Positions 1-9,700 of a DNA stretch of 64,000 bases are shown here, piece by piece (the first letter of the stretch is position 1; the number at the start of each line of letters is the position of its first letter). Source of the stretch: Sphaerisporangium sp. (lineage in GTDB: Bacteria; Actinomycetota; Actinomycetes; Streptosporangiales; Streptosporangiaceae); contig JAOPYI010000238.1 in the NCBI GenBank assembly GCA_025964675.1, positions 62,001 through 126,000 on the forward strand, in the 5' to 3' direction. The position numbers were made by a program, and so were the translations under genes. The notes under the pieces are model-generated. The model was not told the origin of the DNA. It ran no database searches and worked only from the letters and a program-made list of their open reading frames with translations.

Positions 1-2217
1 CTCCTCCAGCAGGGCCGTCGCCCGCTCGAGCAGGAAGAGGTTCTGGAACACCCCTCCGGACAGCGCCACCATCGGCAGGCCCGTACGCTCCCGTATCCGC
101 AGGCAGCCTTCCACGACGAGCCGGGCGACACCGTTGTGGAATCGCGCGGAGACGACCGGCGGCTCCACCCCCGCCTCCCTGTCCTCCAGCACCGCGTGGA
201 CGAGATCGTGACCCGCCACGGTGAAGGGGACCTCGCCGTCCACGGTGTCGCCGGTGACGTGGACGATGCCGGTGCCCTCGAGGATGCGGCAGGGGTACGC
301 GCCTCGCTCGCCGGGGTCGGCGATCTGCTCCAGCTCGACGGCGGCCTGCCCCTCGTAGGTGACCGTGTCGCGGCCGGTCGTCAGCGCGGCCGCGGCGTCG
401 AACAGACGTCCCATGCTTGAGGTCGGCGGCGCGTTCACACCTCGTGCGGCCATCGCGACGACGGAGTCCCACCGCTCGGCGTTGCGCTCCCGCACCCCCG
501 GCTTCCGCGCCGTGCCGGTACCGAGATAGGCGGCGGCCATCCGCCAGGGCTGCCGGATCGCCATCGCCCCGCCCGGCATCGGCACGGTCGCCAGGTGCCC
601 GGCACGCCGGAACCCGGCCAGGCCGGCGACCAGGAACTCCCCGCCCCAAAGCGTGCCGTCCAGGCCGTATCCCAGCCCGTCGAAGGCCACGCCGATCACC
701 GGCCCGGCGGCGCCGTTCTCCGCCATGCAGGACGCGATGTGGGCGTGGTGGTGCTGCACGCCCACCAGCTCGACGCCCTCGCGCTCCAGCGCGTACTTCG
801 TCGAGAGGTACTCCGGGTGCAGGTCGTGGGCCACCACCTCGGGGTCGATGCCGAACAGGCGCTGGAAATGCCCGACACCCTCGGCGAACGACCGAAGGGT
901 CTCGTAGTTCTCCAGGTCGCCGATGTGGTGCGACACGAACGCGCGGCGCCCCTCGGCCAGGCAGAAGGTGTGCTTCAGCTCGGCTCCGCACCCGAGGACG
1001 GGCCGCCGGGCCTCCCGTACGAGGGGCGACGGCCGGGGGACGTAGCCCCGCGAGCGACGGATCGGCAGCTCCCGGCCCCGGAACACCCGGATCACCGAGT
1101 CGTCGGTACGCGTGTGAATCAGCCGATCATGAAGCAGGAAGGCGTCCGCGATGCCGTTCAGGCGTTTCATGGCCGTCTCGTCGACGTACGCGATCGGCTC
1201 GTCGGAAACGTTCCCGCTGGTCAGCACGATGGGCTCGTGCAGGCGCCGCAGCAGAAGGTGATGCACGGGGGAGTAGGGCAACATCACGCCGAGCACCCGG
1301 CCCCCCGGCGCGACCCCCTCCGCGACACCGGGCTTCGGGATGCTGTCGTTCGCTCGGCGGCGCAGCAGGACGATGGGCCGTCGCCGGTCGGTGAGCAGCC
1401 GTTCCTCGTCCGGGTCGATGTCGCAGAGCAGGCGTGCCGCCGCCACGTCGGGAACCATCAGCGCGAACGGCCGGTCCTCGCGGTGCTTGCGCGCGCGCAG
1501 CGCCGTCACGGCCCGCTCCAGATCGGCGCGCACGGCCAGGTGGTAGCCGCCGATCCCTTTGACCGCGAGGATCAGCCCCCGGTTGAGAAGGCTCGCCGCC
1601 TCCTCCATCGGGTCACCCGGGATCTCCCGCGCCGAGCCGTCGAGCAGCCGCAGGCGTGGCCCGCACTTCACGCAGCACAGCGGCTGGGCGTGGAAGCGCC
1701 TGCTCGCCGGGTCGTGGTACTCGGCCGCGCACTCCTCGCACATCTCGAACGACGCCATCGTGGTGCCGGCCCGGTCGTACGGCGAGGAGCGCACGATCGT
1801 GAAGCGCGGCCCGCACGCCGTGCAGTTGATGAACGGGTAGCCGTGCCTGCGGTCGGCGGGGTCTTCCAGCTCCCGCAGGCAGTCGGCGCACGTCGCCACG
1901 TCCGGAGAGATGAGAGCGCGCCCGTGACCCGCGCCCGTGCTGGGCGCGATGCCGAACCCCGGCTCCCCGGTGACCGGGATCTCCCGCGAGGTCACCTGGT
2001 CGACGATCGCGAGCGGAGGCGGCCTGTCCCGTACGGTCTCCACGAACTCGGCCACTGCGGTCGAGACGCCCTCGACCTCGATGAACACGCCACGCTCGTC
2101 GTTGCCGACCATCCCACGCAGCCCCAGCCGCGTCGCGAGCCGGTGGACGAAGGGGCGGAATCCAACCCCCTGGACGACACCGTCGACCCGGATCTCGGCA
2201 CGGACGCAAGAGCTCAC
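1..2217 (-). CDS. hypF: Carbamoyltransferase HypF, hydrogenase maturation (3' end off window)
   Basis: HypF activates carbamoyl phosphate with ATP and passes the carbamoyl group to HypE, which makes the cyanide ligands of [NiFe] hydrogenase. The 739 visible codons show, in order, an acylphosphatase domain (VDGVVQGVGFRPFVHRLA near residue 12), paired zinc-finger cysteines (CADC, NCTACGPRF, CEEC, CCVKCGPR, about residues 105-185), a YrdC-like nucleotide domain (about 200-380) and a Kae1-like domain with HHHAHIASCMAENG. The family is about 750-780 residues, so only a short C-terminus is missing beyond base 1. I chose the GTG at 2217 because the acylphosphatase domain begins right after it; the reading frame stays open further upstream. 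The call depends on the minus-strand translation; large plus-strand ORFs here are shadows. It lies 69 bases after the oxidoreductase gene, and other hyp genes would be expected to the left. No hydrogenase gene is visible in the window. Confidence 0.95.
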   Translation of the reverse strand, partial: MSSCVRAEIRVDGVVQGVGFRPFVHRLATRLGLRGMVGNDERGVFIEVEGVSTAVAEFVETVRDRPPPLAIVDQVTSREIPVTGEPGFGIAPSTGAGHGRALISPDVATCADCLRELEDPADRRHGYPFINCTACGPRFTIVRSSPYDRAGTTMASFEMCEECAAEYHDPASRRFHAQPLCCVKCGPRLRLLDGSAREIPGDPMEEAASLLNRGLILAVKGIGGYHLAVRADLERAVTALRARKHREDRPFALMVPDVAAARLLCDIDPDEERLLTDRRRPIVLLRRRANDSIPKPGVAEGVAPGGRVLGVMLPYSPVHHLLLRRLHEPIVLTSGNVSDEPIAYVDETAMKRLNGIADAFLLHDRLIHTRTDDSVIRVFRGRELPIRRSRGYVPRPSPLVREARRPVLGCGAELKHTFCLAEGRRAFVSHHIGDLENYETLRSFAEGVGHFQRLFGIDPEVVAHDLHPEYLSTKYALEREGVELVGVQHHHAHIASCMAENGAAGPVIGVAFDGLGYGLDGTLWGGEFLVAGLAGFRRAGHLATVPMPGGAMAIRQPWRMAAAYLGTGTARKPGVRERNAERWDSVVAMAARGVNAPPTSSMGRLFDAAAALTTGRDTVTYEGQAAVELEQIADPGERGAYPCRILEGTGIVHVTGDTVDGEVPFTVAGHDLVHAVLEDREAGVEPPVVSARFHNGVARLVVEGCLRIRERTGLPMVALSGGVFQNLFLLERATALLEE

Positions 2218-2286
2218 AAGATCAGTTTCCGGCGGCCACCGATCACAAGCAACGAAGACGCGCGACGCGGCCCTGAACCTTCTCCA

Positions 2287-3258
2287 TCAGGCGTGACGGG
2301 GGTATGCGACCTGTCCCCGTGCCTCGTCGATCAGGCGCATCATGGCGAGGCTGTCGTCCAGCGGCATGATGGTGCTCTCGGTGCGACCCTGGGCGAGCGC
2401 GTCGCGTACCTCTCGGAGCTCCCCGGCGTAGCCGTTGTCGGACGCGTCGACGACGTGCTCCTCCGGCTCACCGGTCAGGCCGTGCAGGACCATGCGGCGG
2501 GTGGCGAAGAAGGGCGCTTCCAGGTCGGCCCGCATGGTGGTGCCGGCCACCGAGGCGGAGTTCGCCAGCGGGCTGAGCAGCGAGGTGTCCAGCAGCGCCC
2601 GCGCGCCCTGTTCCCAGGACATCAGCAACCCGGCCTCGGCGTCGACCCCTGAAGGGGACACGGCGCCCGTGACGGTCATCGTGTCGGGCTCGCCCAGGAG
2701 GAGCTGCGCCAGGCCCATCGGGTAGATGCCGAGGTCGAGCAGGGCCCCTCCGCCGAGCGCGGGATCCCACAGCCGGTGCGCCGGATCGTAGGCCATGGGA
2801 AAACCGAACGACGCCGAGACCGACCGCAGAGTGCCGAAGCTCCCGTCGCGTACGAGCCCGTGCAGGCGCGTGACCAGCGGGTTGAACCGCATCCACATGG
2901 CCTCCATGAGGAAGACGCCCGCGTCGCGCGCCAGCTTCACCATGCGCTCGGCGTCGGCGGCGGTCGCGGCCAGGGGCTTCTCGCACAGGACCGCCCGCCC
3001 GGCGGCGATGGCCAGCTCGGCGACCGGGAGGTGGTGGGAGTGCGGCGTCGCTATGTAGACGGCGTCGACCTCCGGGTCGAGCACCAGCTCGTCGTAGGAG
3101 CCGTACGCGCGTGGTGCGGCCAGCTCGTCGGCGAGCTCGCGCGCCCGGTGCGGATCGCGGGAACCGACGGCGGCCACCCGCATGCCGGGCTCCGCCGCGA
3201 TCACCTGTCCGACCGTCCGGGCGATCCCGCCCGTGGCCGCGATACCCCATGACAGCAC
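2287..3258 (-). CDS. Gfo/Idh/MocA family NAD(P)-dependent oxidoreductase
   Basis: This 323-residue protein has the Rossmann N-terminus (GIAATGGIARTVGQVI), the family signature CEKPLA near residue 94 with the lysine that binds cofactor and substrate, and a C-terminal alpha/beta substrate domain with GGGALLDLGIYP. Family members oxidise or reduce sugars, inositols or trans-dihydrodiols. The substrate cannot be read from sequence. It starts at GTG 3258 with an AAAGGAG ribosome-binding site a few bases upstream. It follows the rhamnulokinase gene by 74 bases on the same strand, which suggests co-transcription with lacI-rhaB and a side role in deoxysugar metabolism. That role is inference from position only. 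Confidence 0.85.
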   Translation of the reverse strand: MLSWGIAATGGIARTVGQVIAAEPGMRVAAVGSRDPHRARELADELAAPRAYGSYDELVLDPEVDAVYIATPHSHHLPVAELAIAAGRAVLCEKPLAATAADAERMVKLARDAGVFLMEAMWMRFNPLVTRLHGLVRDGSFGTLRSVSASFGFPMAYDPAHRLWDPALGGGALLDLGIYPMGLAQLLLGEPDTMTVTGAVSPSGVDAEAGLLMSWEQGARALLDTSLLSPLANSASVAGTTMRADLEAPFFATRRMVLHGLTGEPEEHVVDASDNGYAGELREVRDALAQGRTESTIMPLDDSLAMMRLIDEARGQVAYPRHA

Positions 3259-3332
3259 AATTGCTCCTTTCCAGGCACGGCGTCCGCCGCGCAGCTCGTC
3301 CTTAGCGTTGTTCGGATGCTTCGAATTCGGGG

Positions 3333-4730
3333 CTAGTGGTCGGTCAGGCGGTCGGCGGCGGTGGACCAGAGTGACCGGTCGCCCCTGGGCTCGTAGGCGG
3401 TGATCGGCTCGCTGCGGCGTACGAGCTCGCGGATGTCGGTGACCAGGCCGCGGGCCCGGGCCTGGACCAGCGCGTTGCCGAGGGCGGCGGCCTCAACCGG
3501 ACCGGCCCGCACCGGAAGGCCGGTGGCGTCGGCGGTCATCTGGCAGAGCAACCCGTTGCGCGCCCCGCCGCCGACGATGTGGATCACCTTCACGTCGTGC
3601 CCGCTGAGGCGTGCGGCGTCGTGTACGGCACGTCGATAGGCCAGGGCAAGGCTCTCGAGGACGCACCGTACGACCTCGGGCTCGCCGGCAGGAGGCCGCT
3701 GGCCGGTGTGCTCGCAGTAGGCGGCGATCCGCCCTGGCATGTCGCCGGGCGGCAGGAAGGACGGGTCGTCGGGGTCGATCAGCGCCGCGAACGGGCGTGC
3801 CCGTCCCGCCGCGGCGAGCAGGCCCGCCAGCTCGGGGTCGCCCCACGCCCGCAGGCACTCCTGGAGGATCCAGAGCCCCATGACGTTGCGCAGGTAGCGG
3901 GTGGTGCCGTCGAGGCCGGCCTCGTTGGTGAAGTTGGCCTTCCGGCTCTCCTCGGTCAGCACGGGCTTCGGAAGCTCCACGCCGACCAGCGACCAGGTGC
4001 CGGAGGAGATGTAGGCGAACTCCGGGGTGGTGGCGGGCACAGCCGCCACGGCCGAGGCGGTGTCGTGCGAGGCCACCGCGATCACCGGCATCCCGCCCGT
4101 CTGGCGCAGGACTCCGGCGGGGGTGCCCGGCGGGCGCAGGGGTGGGAAGATCCTTTCGGGGATGCCGAGGCGGCTCATCAGCGGGCGTGCCCAGTCGCCG
4201 GTGCGGACGTCGTACAGCCCGGTGGTGGAGGCGTTGGTGACCTCGGCTCCGATCGAGCCGGTCAGCCAGTAGGTGAGGAGATCGGGGATCATGAGGAGCG
4301 TCTCGGCCCGATCGAGGGAGTCGCGACCGGCCACGAGCTGGTAGATCGTGTTGAACGGCAGGAACTGCAGGCCGCTGACCTCGTACAACGACGCGGCGCC
4401 CACCTCGGCGACCACCCGTTCCATCACCCCGGAGGTGCGCTCGTCGCGGTAGTGCACCGGGTCGCCGATCAGCCGCCCGGAGGAGTCGAGCAGGCCGTAG
4501 TCGACGGCCCAGGAGTCGATGCCGATGGAGTCGACAGGCCCCGCCTTGCCGAGGCCGTCGAGGATGCCCTGGTAGAGAGACAGGATGTCCCAGCGGAGGG
4601 CGCCCGCCGCCCGCACCGGCCGGTTGGCGAAGCGGTGGACCTCGGTGAGCTCGACGCCGCCGGCGTGAACGCGCGCGGTCATCACCCGCCCGCTGGACGC
4701 CCCGAGATCGACGGCCGCGACCGTGCCCAT
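3333..4730 (-). CDS. rhaB: Rhamnulokinase
   Basis: RhaB phosphorylates L-rhamnulose to L-rhamnulose 1-phosphate in the cytoplasm. The 465-residue protein is a FGGY/ASKHA-fold sugar kinase: an N-terminal phosphate-binding loop (VAAVDLGASSGRVM, residues 4-17), the catalytic region SIGIDSWAVDYGLLD, and C-terminal IVGGGARNGLLCQMTADATG. Length matches the family (about 460-490). The frame is open for a further 106 codons upstream, but those codons overlap lacI antiparallel to its codon usage. ATG 4730, preceded by GATGAG, places MGTVAAVDLG at the expected family start. The gene lies 43 bases after the LacI regulator and is divergent from the rhamnose importer and isomerase genes, which fixes the substrate as rhamnulose more firmly than sequence alone. 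Confidence 0.93.
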   Translation of the reverse strand: MGTVAAVDLGASSGRVMTARVHAGGVELTEVHRFANRPVRAAGALRWDILSLYQGILDGLGKAGPVDSIGIDSWAVDYGLLDSSGRLIGDPVHYRDERTSGVMERVVAEVGAASLYEVSGLQFLPFNTIYQLVAGRDSLDRAETLLMIPDLLTYWLTGSIGAEVTNASTTGLYDVRTGDWARPLMSRLGIPERIFPPLRPPGTPAGVLRQTGGMPVIAVASHDTASAVAAVPATTPEFAYISSGTWSLVGVELPKPVLTEESRKANFTNEAGLDGTTRYLRNVMGLWILQECLRAWGDPELAGLLAAAGRARPFAALIDPDDPSFLPPGDMPGRIAAYCEHTGQRPPAGEPEVVRCVLESLALAYRRAVHDAARLSGHDVKVIHIVGGGARNGLLCQMTADATGLPVRAGPVEAAALGNALVQARARGLVTDIRELVRRSEPITAYEPRGDRSLWSTAADRLTDH

Positions 4731-4773
4731 CTCATCACGGGACCGCCCAGCCTCCGTGCTGGACGGGCGCATG

Positions 4774-5805
4774 TCACGGGTGCCGGGTGGACTCGCGGGC
4801 GACGAGCTCGGGCTGGAACATGATCTGCTGGTGGGCATGGCTCTCCGGGTTCTCGCACTCGTCGAGGAGGAGCTCGGTGGCGATCCGGCCAAGCTTGTAC
4901 GTCGGCTGGCGGATGGAGCTGAGCGACACCGCGGACGCCGCGGCGAAGTCGATGTCGTCATAGCCGATGAGCGCGACGTCGTCGGGCACCCGCAGGCCCG
5001 CCTGGAGGAGCCCCCGCAGCAGGCCGAGGGCGAGCAGATCGTTGGCACAGAAGATCGCGTCGGGCAGGCGCCCCCCGGCGACGAGCTTCTCGGCCGCCCG
5101 CTGCCCGGCTTTGGCGTTCATGGCCGGCATCTCGACGACACCCAGGGCCCTCGCGGGGTCGAGCCCGGCGGCCGCCACCGCCTGCTCGGCGCCGCTCTTG
5201 CGGTCGAGGCACTGCCTGATGGTCAGCGGGCCGGTGACGTAGGAGAGCCGGGTGGCACCGCCGTCGAGGAGGTGGCCCGCCGCCGTCCGGCCGCCGGTGA
5301 TGTCGTTCACGGCGACCGAGCACTGGTCGGGACGGTGGGCCGGGTGGTCGACGAGCACGACGCTGATGCCGCGGTGGCGGATCACGTCGAGCCGCCCGGG
5401 ATCCTCGTCGGAGGGGGTGATCAGCAGGCCGCGCACCCTCTGCTCGGCGAAGACGCGCAGGTTGCGCTCCTCCTTGAGCCGGTCTCCCGAGGAGTTGCCG
5501 AGGATCACGGCGTACCCCAGCTCGCTCGCCATGTCCTCGACGCCCGCCGCGACGTCGGTGAAGAAGGGGTTGCCGATGTCGATCACCGACAACCCGATCG
5601 TGCGGCTGTGCCCCGCGCGAAGGGTGGACGCGGAGCCGTGGCGCACGAAGCCGAGCTCCCTGATGACCTGCTCGACGCGGGAGCGGGTCTCCGCCGCCAC
5701 TTTGTGGGGCCGGTTGAGCACGTTCGACACCGTGCCGGGGGACACCCCGGCCTGCGCGGCGACCTCCTTGATGCTCACCGTGCTTCCGGCGCTCCCCGTG
5801 GTCAT
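4774..5805 (-). CDS. LacI-family transcriptional regulator of the rhamnose genes
   Basis: This 343-residue protein has the LacI helix-turn-helix (VSIKEVAAQAGVSPGTVSNVLN, about residues 10-31), a hinge region, and a periplasmic-binding-protein-like effector domain (TIGLSVIDIGNPFF; DAIFCANDLLALGLL; RVPDDVALIGYDDID). It starts at ATG 5805 after an AAAGGGAG site. It heads the minus-strand rhaB operon and is divergent from the importer operon; the two CATTAAAACGT repeats between them are its likely operators. By analogy it should repress both operons until rhamnose or a rhamnose-derived metabolite binds. The effector is inferred from gene context, not from residues. Confidence 0.93.
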   Translation of the reverse strand: MTTGSAGSTVSIKEVAAQAGVSPGTVSNVLNRPHKVAAETRSRVEQVIRELGFVRHGSASTLRAGHSRTIGLSVIDIGNPFFTDVAAGVEDMASELGYAVILGNSSGDRLKEERNLRVFAEQRVRGLLITPSDEDPGRLDVIRHRGISVVLVDHPAHRPDQCSVAVNDITGGRTAAGHLLDGGATRLSYVTGPLTIRQCLDRKSGAEQAVAAAGLDPARALGVVEMPAMNAKAGQRAAEKLVAGGRLPDAIFCANDLLALGLLRGLLQAGLRVPDDVALIGYDDIDFAAASAVSLSSIRQPTYKLGRIATELLLDECENPESHAHQQIMFQPELVARESTRHP

Positions 5806-5830
5806 CCGGACTCCCTTTGTGGTCGGCGTT

Positions 5831-5841
5831 CATTAAAACGT
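5831..5841. promoter_or_regulatory. Candidate LacI-type half-operator upstream of lacI
   Basis: CATTAAAACGT at this position repeats exactly the left half of the palindromic site at 6000-6016. It lies 26 bases upstream of the regulator start, so it could mediate autoregulation. The right half (GCCAGC) does not match the palindrome. Confidence 0.5.
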
Positions 5842-5958
5842 GCCAGCGGTGACGCGCACCAGACCTCGTACGAATATCGCACAAGGGCGGGCGGCGCGTC
5901 GCCGACGCGGGATGAAGGGGCGCTGGTAACGCTCTGGAAACAGCGCCTTCACCCCCCA

Positions 5959-5988
5959 TTGACATGGTCGCCGGACCGGCCGTAGCGT
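5959..5988 (+). promoter_or_regulatory. Promoter of the rhamnose importer/catabolic operon
   Basis: TTGACA at 5959-5964 and TAGCGT at 5983-5988 are separated by 18 bases, a good sigma-70-type promoter for an actinomycete. The start of transcription would fall near 5995, just before the operator palindrome at 6000-6016. Confidence 0.65.
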
Positions 5989-5999
5989 CCGGGCAAGGC

Positions 6000-6016
6000 C
6001 ATTAAAACGTTTTTGG
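6000..6016. promoter_or_regulatory. Candidate operator of the LacI-type rhamnose regulator
   Basis: The site centres on the perfect 10-base palindrome AAAACGTTTT (6004-6013), with an A/T-rich flank unusual in this DNA and the central CG typical of LacI-family operators. It sits directly downstream of the -10 box, so bound repressor would block early elongation. Its left half is duplicated at 5831-5841. Confidence 0.65.
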
Positions 6017-6052
6017 CCTCGCATGCCAAGCGCGCGGAAGGGGCGGGTCAAG

Positions 6053-7606
6053 GTGAAGGATCCGGGCGAGGCCGGGGCCCCGCAGGGGCCGGCCTCCGGC
6101 GCGGCGCCGCCGGTGCTCGCGCTGAGGCGGGTCAGCAAGTCGTTCGGCGCGGTCCGCGCGCTGAGAGAGGTCTCGCTGGAGCTGTTCGCCGGAGAGGCCC
6201 ACGCCCTCGCCGGGGAGAACGGCGCGGGGAAGTCCACCCTCGTCAAGACCTTGTCCGGCGTCCACCGTCCCGATGAGGGCGAGATCCTGCTGGACGGCGC
6301 GCCGGTCGAGTTCGGCGGGCCCGCCGCCGCCCAGGACGCCGGCGTGGCCGTGATCTACCAGGAGCCCACTCTCTTCCCCGACCTCTCCGTCGCGGAGAAC
6401 ATCTTCATGGGCCGCCAGCCGCGTGCCAGGTTCGGGCGCATCGATCGGCGTGCCATGCGCAGCGAGGCCGTCGAGCTGTTCAGGCGGCTCGGTGTGGCCC
6501 TCGACCCGGGCAGGCCCGCGCGCGGCCTCTCGATCGCCGACCAGCAGCTCGTCGAGATCGCCAAGGCCTTGTCCCGCGAGGCGCGCGTCCTGGTCATGGA
6601 CGAGCCGACGGCGGCGCTGTCGGGCAACGAGGTGGCGCGGCTGTTCAACGTCGTCAAGGCGCTCAGGCGGCAGGGCTGCGCGGTGCTGTTCATCTCCCAC
6701 CGGCTCGACGAGATCTTCGAGCTCTGCCAGCGCGTGACGACCCTCCGCGACGGGTCGTGGGTGGCGAGCGAGCCCATCTCGGGGCTCACCCCCGGCGACC
6801 TGGTGAGGCGCATGGTCGGCCGCGACCTCGACACCCTCTATCCCAAGCAGGAGACCGTGCCGGGCGAGGTGGCGCTGACCGTCAGCCGTCTCACCCGCGA
6901 GGGCGTGTTCACCGACGTCTCCTTCGAGGTGCGGAAGGGCGAGATCGTCGCCCTCGCGGGCCTGGTGGGCGCGGGGCGCAGCGAGGTAGCTCGCGCGATC
7001 TTCGGGATCGACCGCTGGGACGCGGGGTCGGTGGAGGTCGGGGGCCGTCGCCTGCCGGCCGGGAGCCCGGCCGCCGCGATGGCGTCGGGCCTCGCCCTGG
7101 TCCCCGAGGACCGCCGGCAGCAGGGCCTGGTCATGGACCTGTCGATCGAGCGCAACATCGGCCTGACCGGTCTCAGGAGCGTTCGGCGTGGCCCGGTGAT
7201 CTCCCGGGCTGCCGAGCGCGACCGGGCCCGCGACTGGGCGGCCAGGCTCCAGCTCAAGTTCACCCGGCTGGGCGACGCGGTGAACGTCCTGTCCGGCGGC
7301 AACCAGCAGAAGGTCGTGCTCGCCAAGTGGCTCGCCACCGACCCCGCGGTGCTGATCGTGGACGAGCCCACCCGGGGCATCGACATCGGCACCAAGGCCG
7401 AGGTGCACCGGCTGCTGTCGGAGCTGGCCGGGCGCGGCATCGCCGTCCTCATGATCTCCTCTGACCTGCCGGAGGTGCTGGGCATGGCCGACCGGGTGCT
7501 CGTCATGCACGAGGGCCGGCTCACCGCGGAGATCCCGCGTGAGCGCGCCACCGAGGAGAGCGTCATGTCGGCCGCCACCGGCCGCGACCCGGGAGCCGCC
7601 GCGTGA
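6053..7606 (+). CDS. Rhamnose ABC importer, duplicated ATP-binding subunit
   Basis: This cytoplasmic protein of about 517 residues powers sugar import. It carries two ABC domains like RbsA/XylG. The first has Walker A (GENGAGKST), Q-loop (IYQEPTL), an ABC signature ([15 protein letters not shown]) and Walker B ([11 protein letters not shown]). The second has a degenerate Walker A ([11 protein letters not shown]), which is normal for the second domain of this family, plus [15 protein letters not shown] and [12 protein letters not shown]. An ATG at 6023 is also in frame, but it lies only a few bases after the operator without a ribosome-binding site. GTG 6053 has GGAAGGGG at 6036-6043, so I prefer it. 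The stop overlaps the next start as GTGA, indicating translational coupling. Confidence 0.92.
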   Translation: MKDPGEAGAPQGPASGAAPPVLALRRVSKSFGAVRALREVSLELFAGEAHALAGENGAGKSTLVKTLSGVHRPDEGEILLDGAPVEFGGPAAAQDAGVAVIYQEPTLFPDLSVAENIFMGRQPRARFGRIDRRAMRSEAVELFRRLGVALDPGRPARGLSIADQQLVEIAKALSREARVLVMDEPTAALSGNEVARLFNVVKALRRQGCAVLFISHRLDEIFELCQRVTTLRDGSWVASEPISGLTPGDLVRRMVGRDLDTLYPKQETVPGEVALTVSRLTREGVFTDVSFEVRKGEIVALAGLVGAGRSEVARAIFGIDRWDAGSVEVGGRRLPAGSPAAAMASGLALVPEDRRQQGLVMDLSIERNIGLTGLRSVRRGPVISRAAERDRARDWAARLQLKFTRLGDAVNVLSGGNQQKVVLAKWLATDPAVLIVDEPTRGIDIGTKAEVHRLLSELAGRGIAVLMISSDLPEVLGMADRVLVMHEGRLTAEIPRERATEESVMSAATGRDPGAAA

Positions 7607-8643
7607 CCGCCGTGACCGCCGACAGGGCGGGTGGGGGGCGCAGCGCGCGAGGGCTGGTGGAGATGGTGTTCCGGGCGCGGGAGCTCAGCCTGGTCGCCGC
7701 CATCGCGATCCTGGTCCTCGTCACGGCCGCCGTCAATCCGAACTTCCTATCCGGCCAGGGCGTGAAGGACATCTTCCTCAACACCTCGATCCTGGCGCTG
7801 CTCGCCGTCGGGCAGTCGCTGGTGGTCATCACGAGGAACATCGACCTGTCCGTAGGGTCCGTGGTGGGGCTGGTCGCCTTCTCCACGGGCAAGTTCCTCG
7901 CCGCCGACCCCGAGGGGCGGGGCGTCGTCCTGGCCCTCGTCCTGGGCGTCGCGATCGGCGCGGTGTGCGGGCTGCTCAACGGGCTGCTGGTGAGCTTCTG
8001 CCGGGTGCCGGCCCTCGTCGTCACCCTCGGCACGCTGTACGTCATCCAGGGCCTCGACCACTACATCGCCCACGGCAGGCAGATCAACGCCGTCGACCTC
8101 CCGCCCGCCGTGCTCCAGCTGGGCAACGACGGCGTGTTCGGCGTGCCCTTCCTGCCGATCATCACCGTCGCGGTGATGCTGGCCACCGGCTACTACCTGC
8201 GCTCCTATCCCTCGGGCCGCGACTTCTACGCGATCGGGTCCAGCCCCGAGGCCGCGCGCCTCGCCGGGGTGCCGGTACGACGCCGCGTCCTCGCCGCCTA
8301 CCTCTTCAGCGGCGCCCTCGCCGGGCTCGCCGGAGTGCTGTGGCTGGCGAGGTTCGGCACGGTCGTCGCCGACTCCGCGCGGGGGTGGGAGCTGCTCGTG
8401 GTCAGCGCCGTCGTGGTGGGCGGCGTGGCCATCGTCGGCGGCGTCGGCACGGTGTACGGCGCGGTGCTCGGGGCGCTGCTGCTGACGACCATCGGCAGCG
8501 CCCTGGTCGTGCTGAAGGTCAACTCGTTCTGGCAGCAGGCCCTCACCGGCGCGCTGCTGCTCCTGGCCATCACCGTCGACCGGGTGCTCGCGGTGCGGGT
8601 CACGCGGCTGCTGCGCAGGAGGAGCGTCCGCCATGGCGCCTGA
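7603..8643 (+). CDS. Rhamnose ABC importer permease 1
   Basis: This 346-residue membrane protein of the RbsC/BPD_transp_2 family forms half of the sugar channel. Hydrophobic segments run through the whole length ([56 protein letters not shown]), and the family motif [12 protein letters not shown] near residue 85 is clear. It starts at GTG 7603 inside the ATPase stop and overlaps the second permease by 11 bases. Rhamnose specificity is inferred from the operon. Confidence 0.9.
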   Translation: MTAVTADRAGGGRSARGLVEMVFRARELSLVAAIAILVLVTAAVNPNFLSGQGVKDIFLNTSILALLAVGQSLVVITRNIDLSVGSVVGLVAFSTGKFLAADPEGRGVVLALVLGVAIGAVCGLLNGLLVSFCRVPALVVTLGTLYVIQGLDHYIAHGRQINAVDLPPAVLQLGNDGVFGVPFLPIITVAVMLATGYYLRSYPSGRDFYAIGSSPEAARLAGVPVRRRVLAAYLFSGALAGLAGVLWLARFGTVVADSARGWELLVVSAVVVGGVAIVGGVGTVYGAVLGALLLTTIGSALVVLKVNSFWQQALTGALLLLAITVDRVLAVRVTRLLRRRSVRHGA

Positions 8644-9700
8644 CCTCATGACGACCGCGGGCACCGGCAACGCGCCCGGGGAGGCCCCGGCCCGCCGGTC
8701 GACGATGGGCCGGTTCGCCCGCTGGGACGTCCTCGTCACCGCCCTGCTGATCGTCGTGTTCCTGGCCGGCGCGGTGGGGTCCCCCGACTTCGCCAACGCC
8801 GGCAACCTGTCCTTCGCGCTGGGCGATCTCGGCGAGATCGCTTTGATCGCGCTCGCGATGACGCTTCTCGTCGTCGCCGCCGAGGTCGATCTCTCCGTCG
8901 CCTCGGTGCTCGGGCTGTCCAGCGCCCTGCTCGGCGCCCTGTGGGACGCCGGCTGGGCCATCGAGACGATCATCCCTGTCGTCGTGCTCATAGGGGCCGT
9001 CTGCGGGCTGGTGAACGGCCTGCTGGTGACCCGGCTCGGCCTTCCCTCGCTCGCGGTCACGATCGGCACCCTGGCCCTCTATCGCGGCCTGGCGTACGTC
9101 GTGCTAGGCGACAGGGCGGTGGCGGAGTTCCCCCAGCGGTACACCGACCTCGCGACCGGCGACGTCCCCGGCACTCCGATCCCGTACCCCGTCGCGTTGT
9201 TCGTCCTTCTCGCCATCGTGACCGGCGTCGTGCTGCACGCCACCGGCGTCGGGCGGTCGCTGTTCGCCATCGGCGCGCAGGAGGAGGCCGCGTTCTTCGC
9301 CGGCATCCGGGTCAAGCGCGTCAAGCTGGCGCTGTTCGTGGTGTCGGGCACGATGGCCGCCTTCGCCGGCGTGGTCTACACCCTGAGGTACGGCAGCGCC
9401 CGGGCCGACAACGGGTTCGGAGTCGAGCTGGCCGTCATCGCCGCCGTGCTGCTGGGCGGGGTCGACTTCGACGGCGGCAAGGGCACGCTCGGCGGGGTCA
9501 TCGCCGGAGTCCTCCTCATAGGGCTGCTGCGCAACCTCCTCATGCTCAACGACGTGGCGACCGAGATCCAGTCGATCGTCACGGGGCTCCTTCTCATCGT
9601 CTCGGTGCTCACCCCCCGCCTCGCGGCGGTCCTGCGGCAGCGGCGCCGCGCTCCTGTTTCGCACACCCCCCGCTCCTCCACGGAAGAAAGAAGTCGATGA
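8633..9700 (+). CDS. Rhamnose ABC importer permease 2
   Basis: This 355-residue RbsC-type permease pairs with the upstream one to make a heterodimeric channel, as in rhizobial RhaPQ. It has the motif EVDLSVASVLGL and the C-terminal glycine-rich transmembrane repeat LLGGVDFDGGKGTLGGVIAGVLLIGLL. Its start (ATG 8633) lies within the end of the first permease gene. Its TGA stop overlaps the ATG of the binding-protein gene (ATGA). Confidence 0.9.
   Translation: MAPDLMTTAGTGNAPGEAPARRSTMGRFARWDVLVTALLIVVFLAGAVGSPDFANAGNLSFALGDLGEIALIALAMTLLVVAAEVDLSVASVLGLSSALLGALWDAGWAIETIIPVVVLIGAVCGLVNGLLVTRLGLPSLAVTIGTLALYRGLAYVVLGDRAVAEFPQRYTDLATGDVPGTPIPYPVALFVLLAIVTGVVLHATGVGRSLFAIGAQEEAAFFAGIRVKRVKLALFVVSGTMAAFAGVVYTLRYGSARADNGFGVELAVIAAVLLGGVDFDGGKGTLGGVIAGVLLIGLLRNLLMLNDVATEIQSIVTGLLLIVSVLTPRLAAVLRQRRRAPVSHTPRSSTEERSR

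Noticed and set aside
595-2652. 685-codon plus-strand open frame
   Set aside because: It is antisense to hypF and to the end of the oxidoreductase gene; its translation is Arg/Asp/His-rich without motifs, while the minus strand gives complete HypF domains.
4731-5048. N-terminal extension of rhamnulokinase
   Set aside because: It overlaps the LacI gene in another frame, and the kinase fold begins at ATG 4730.
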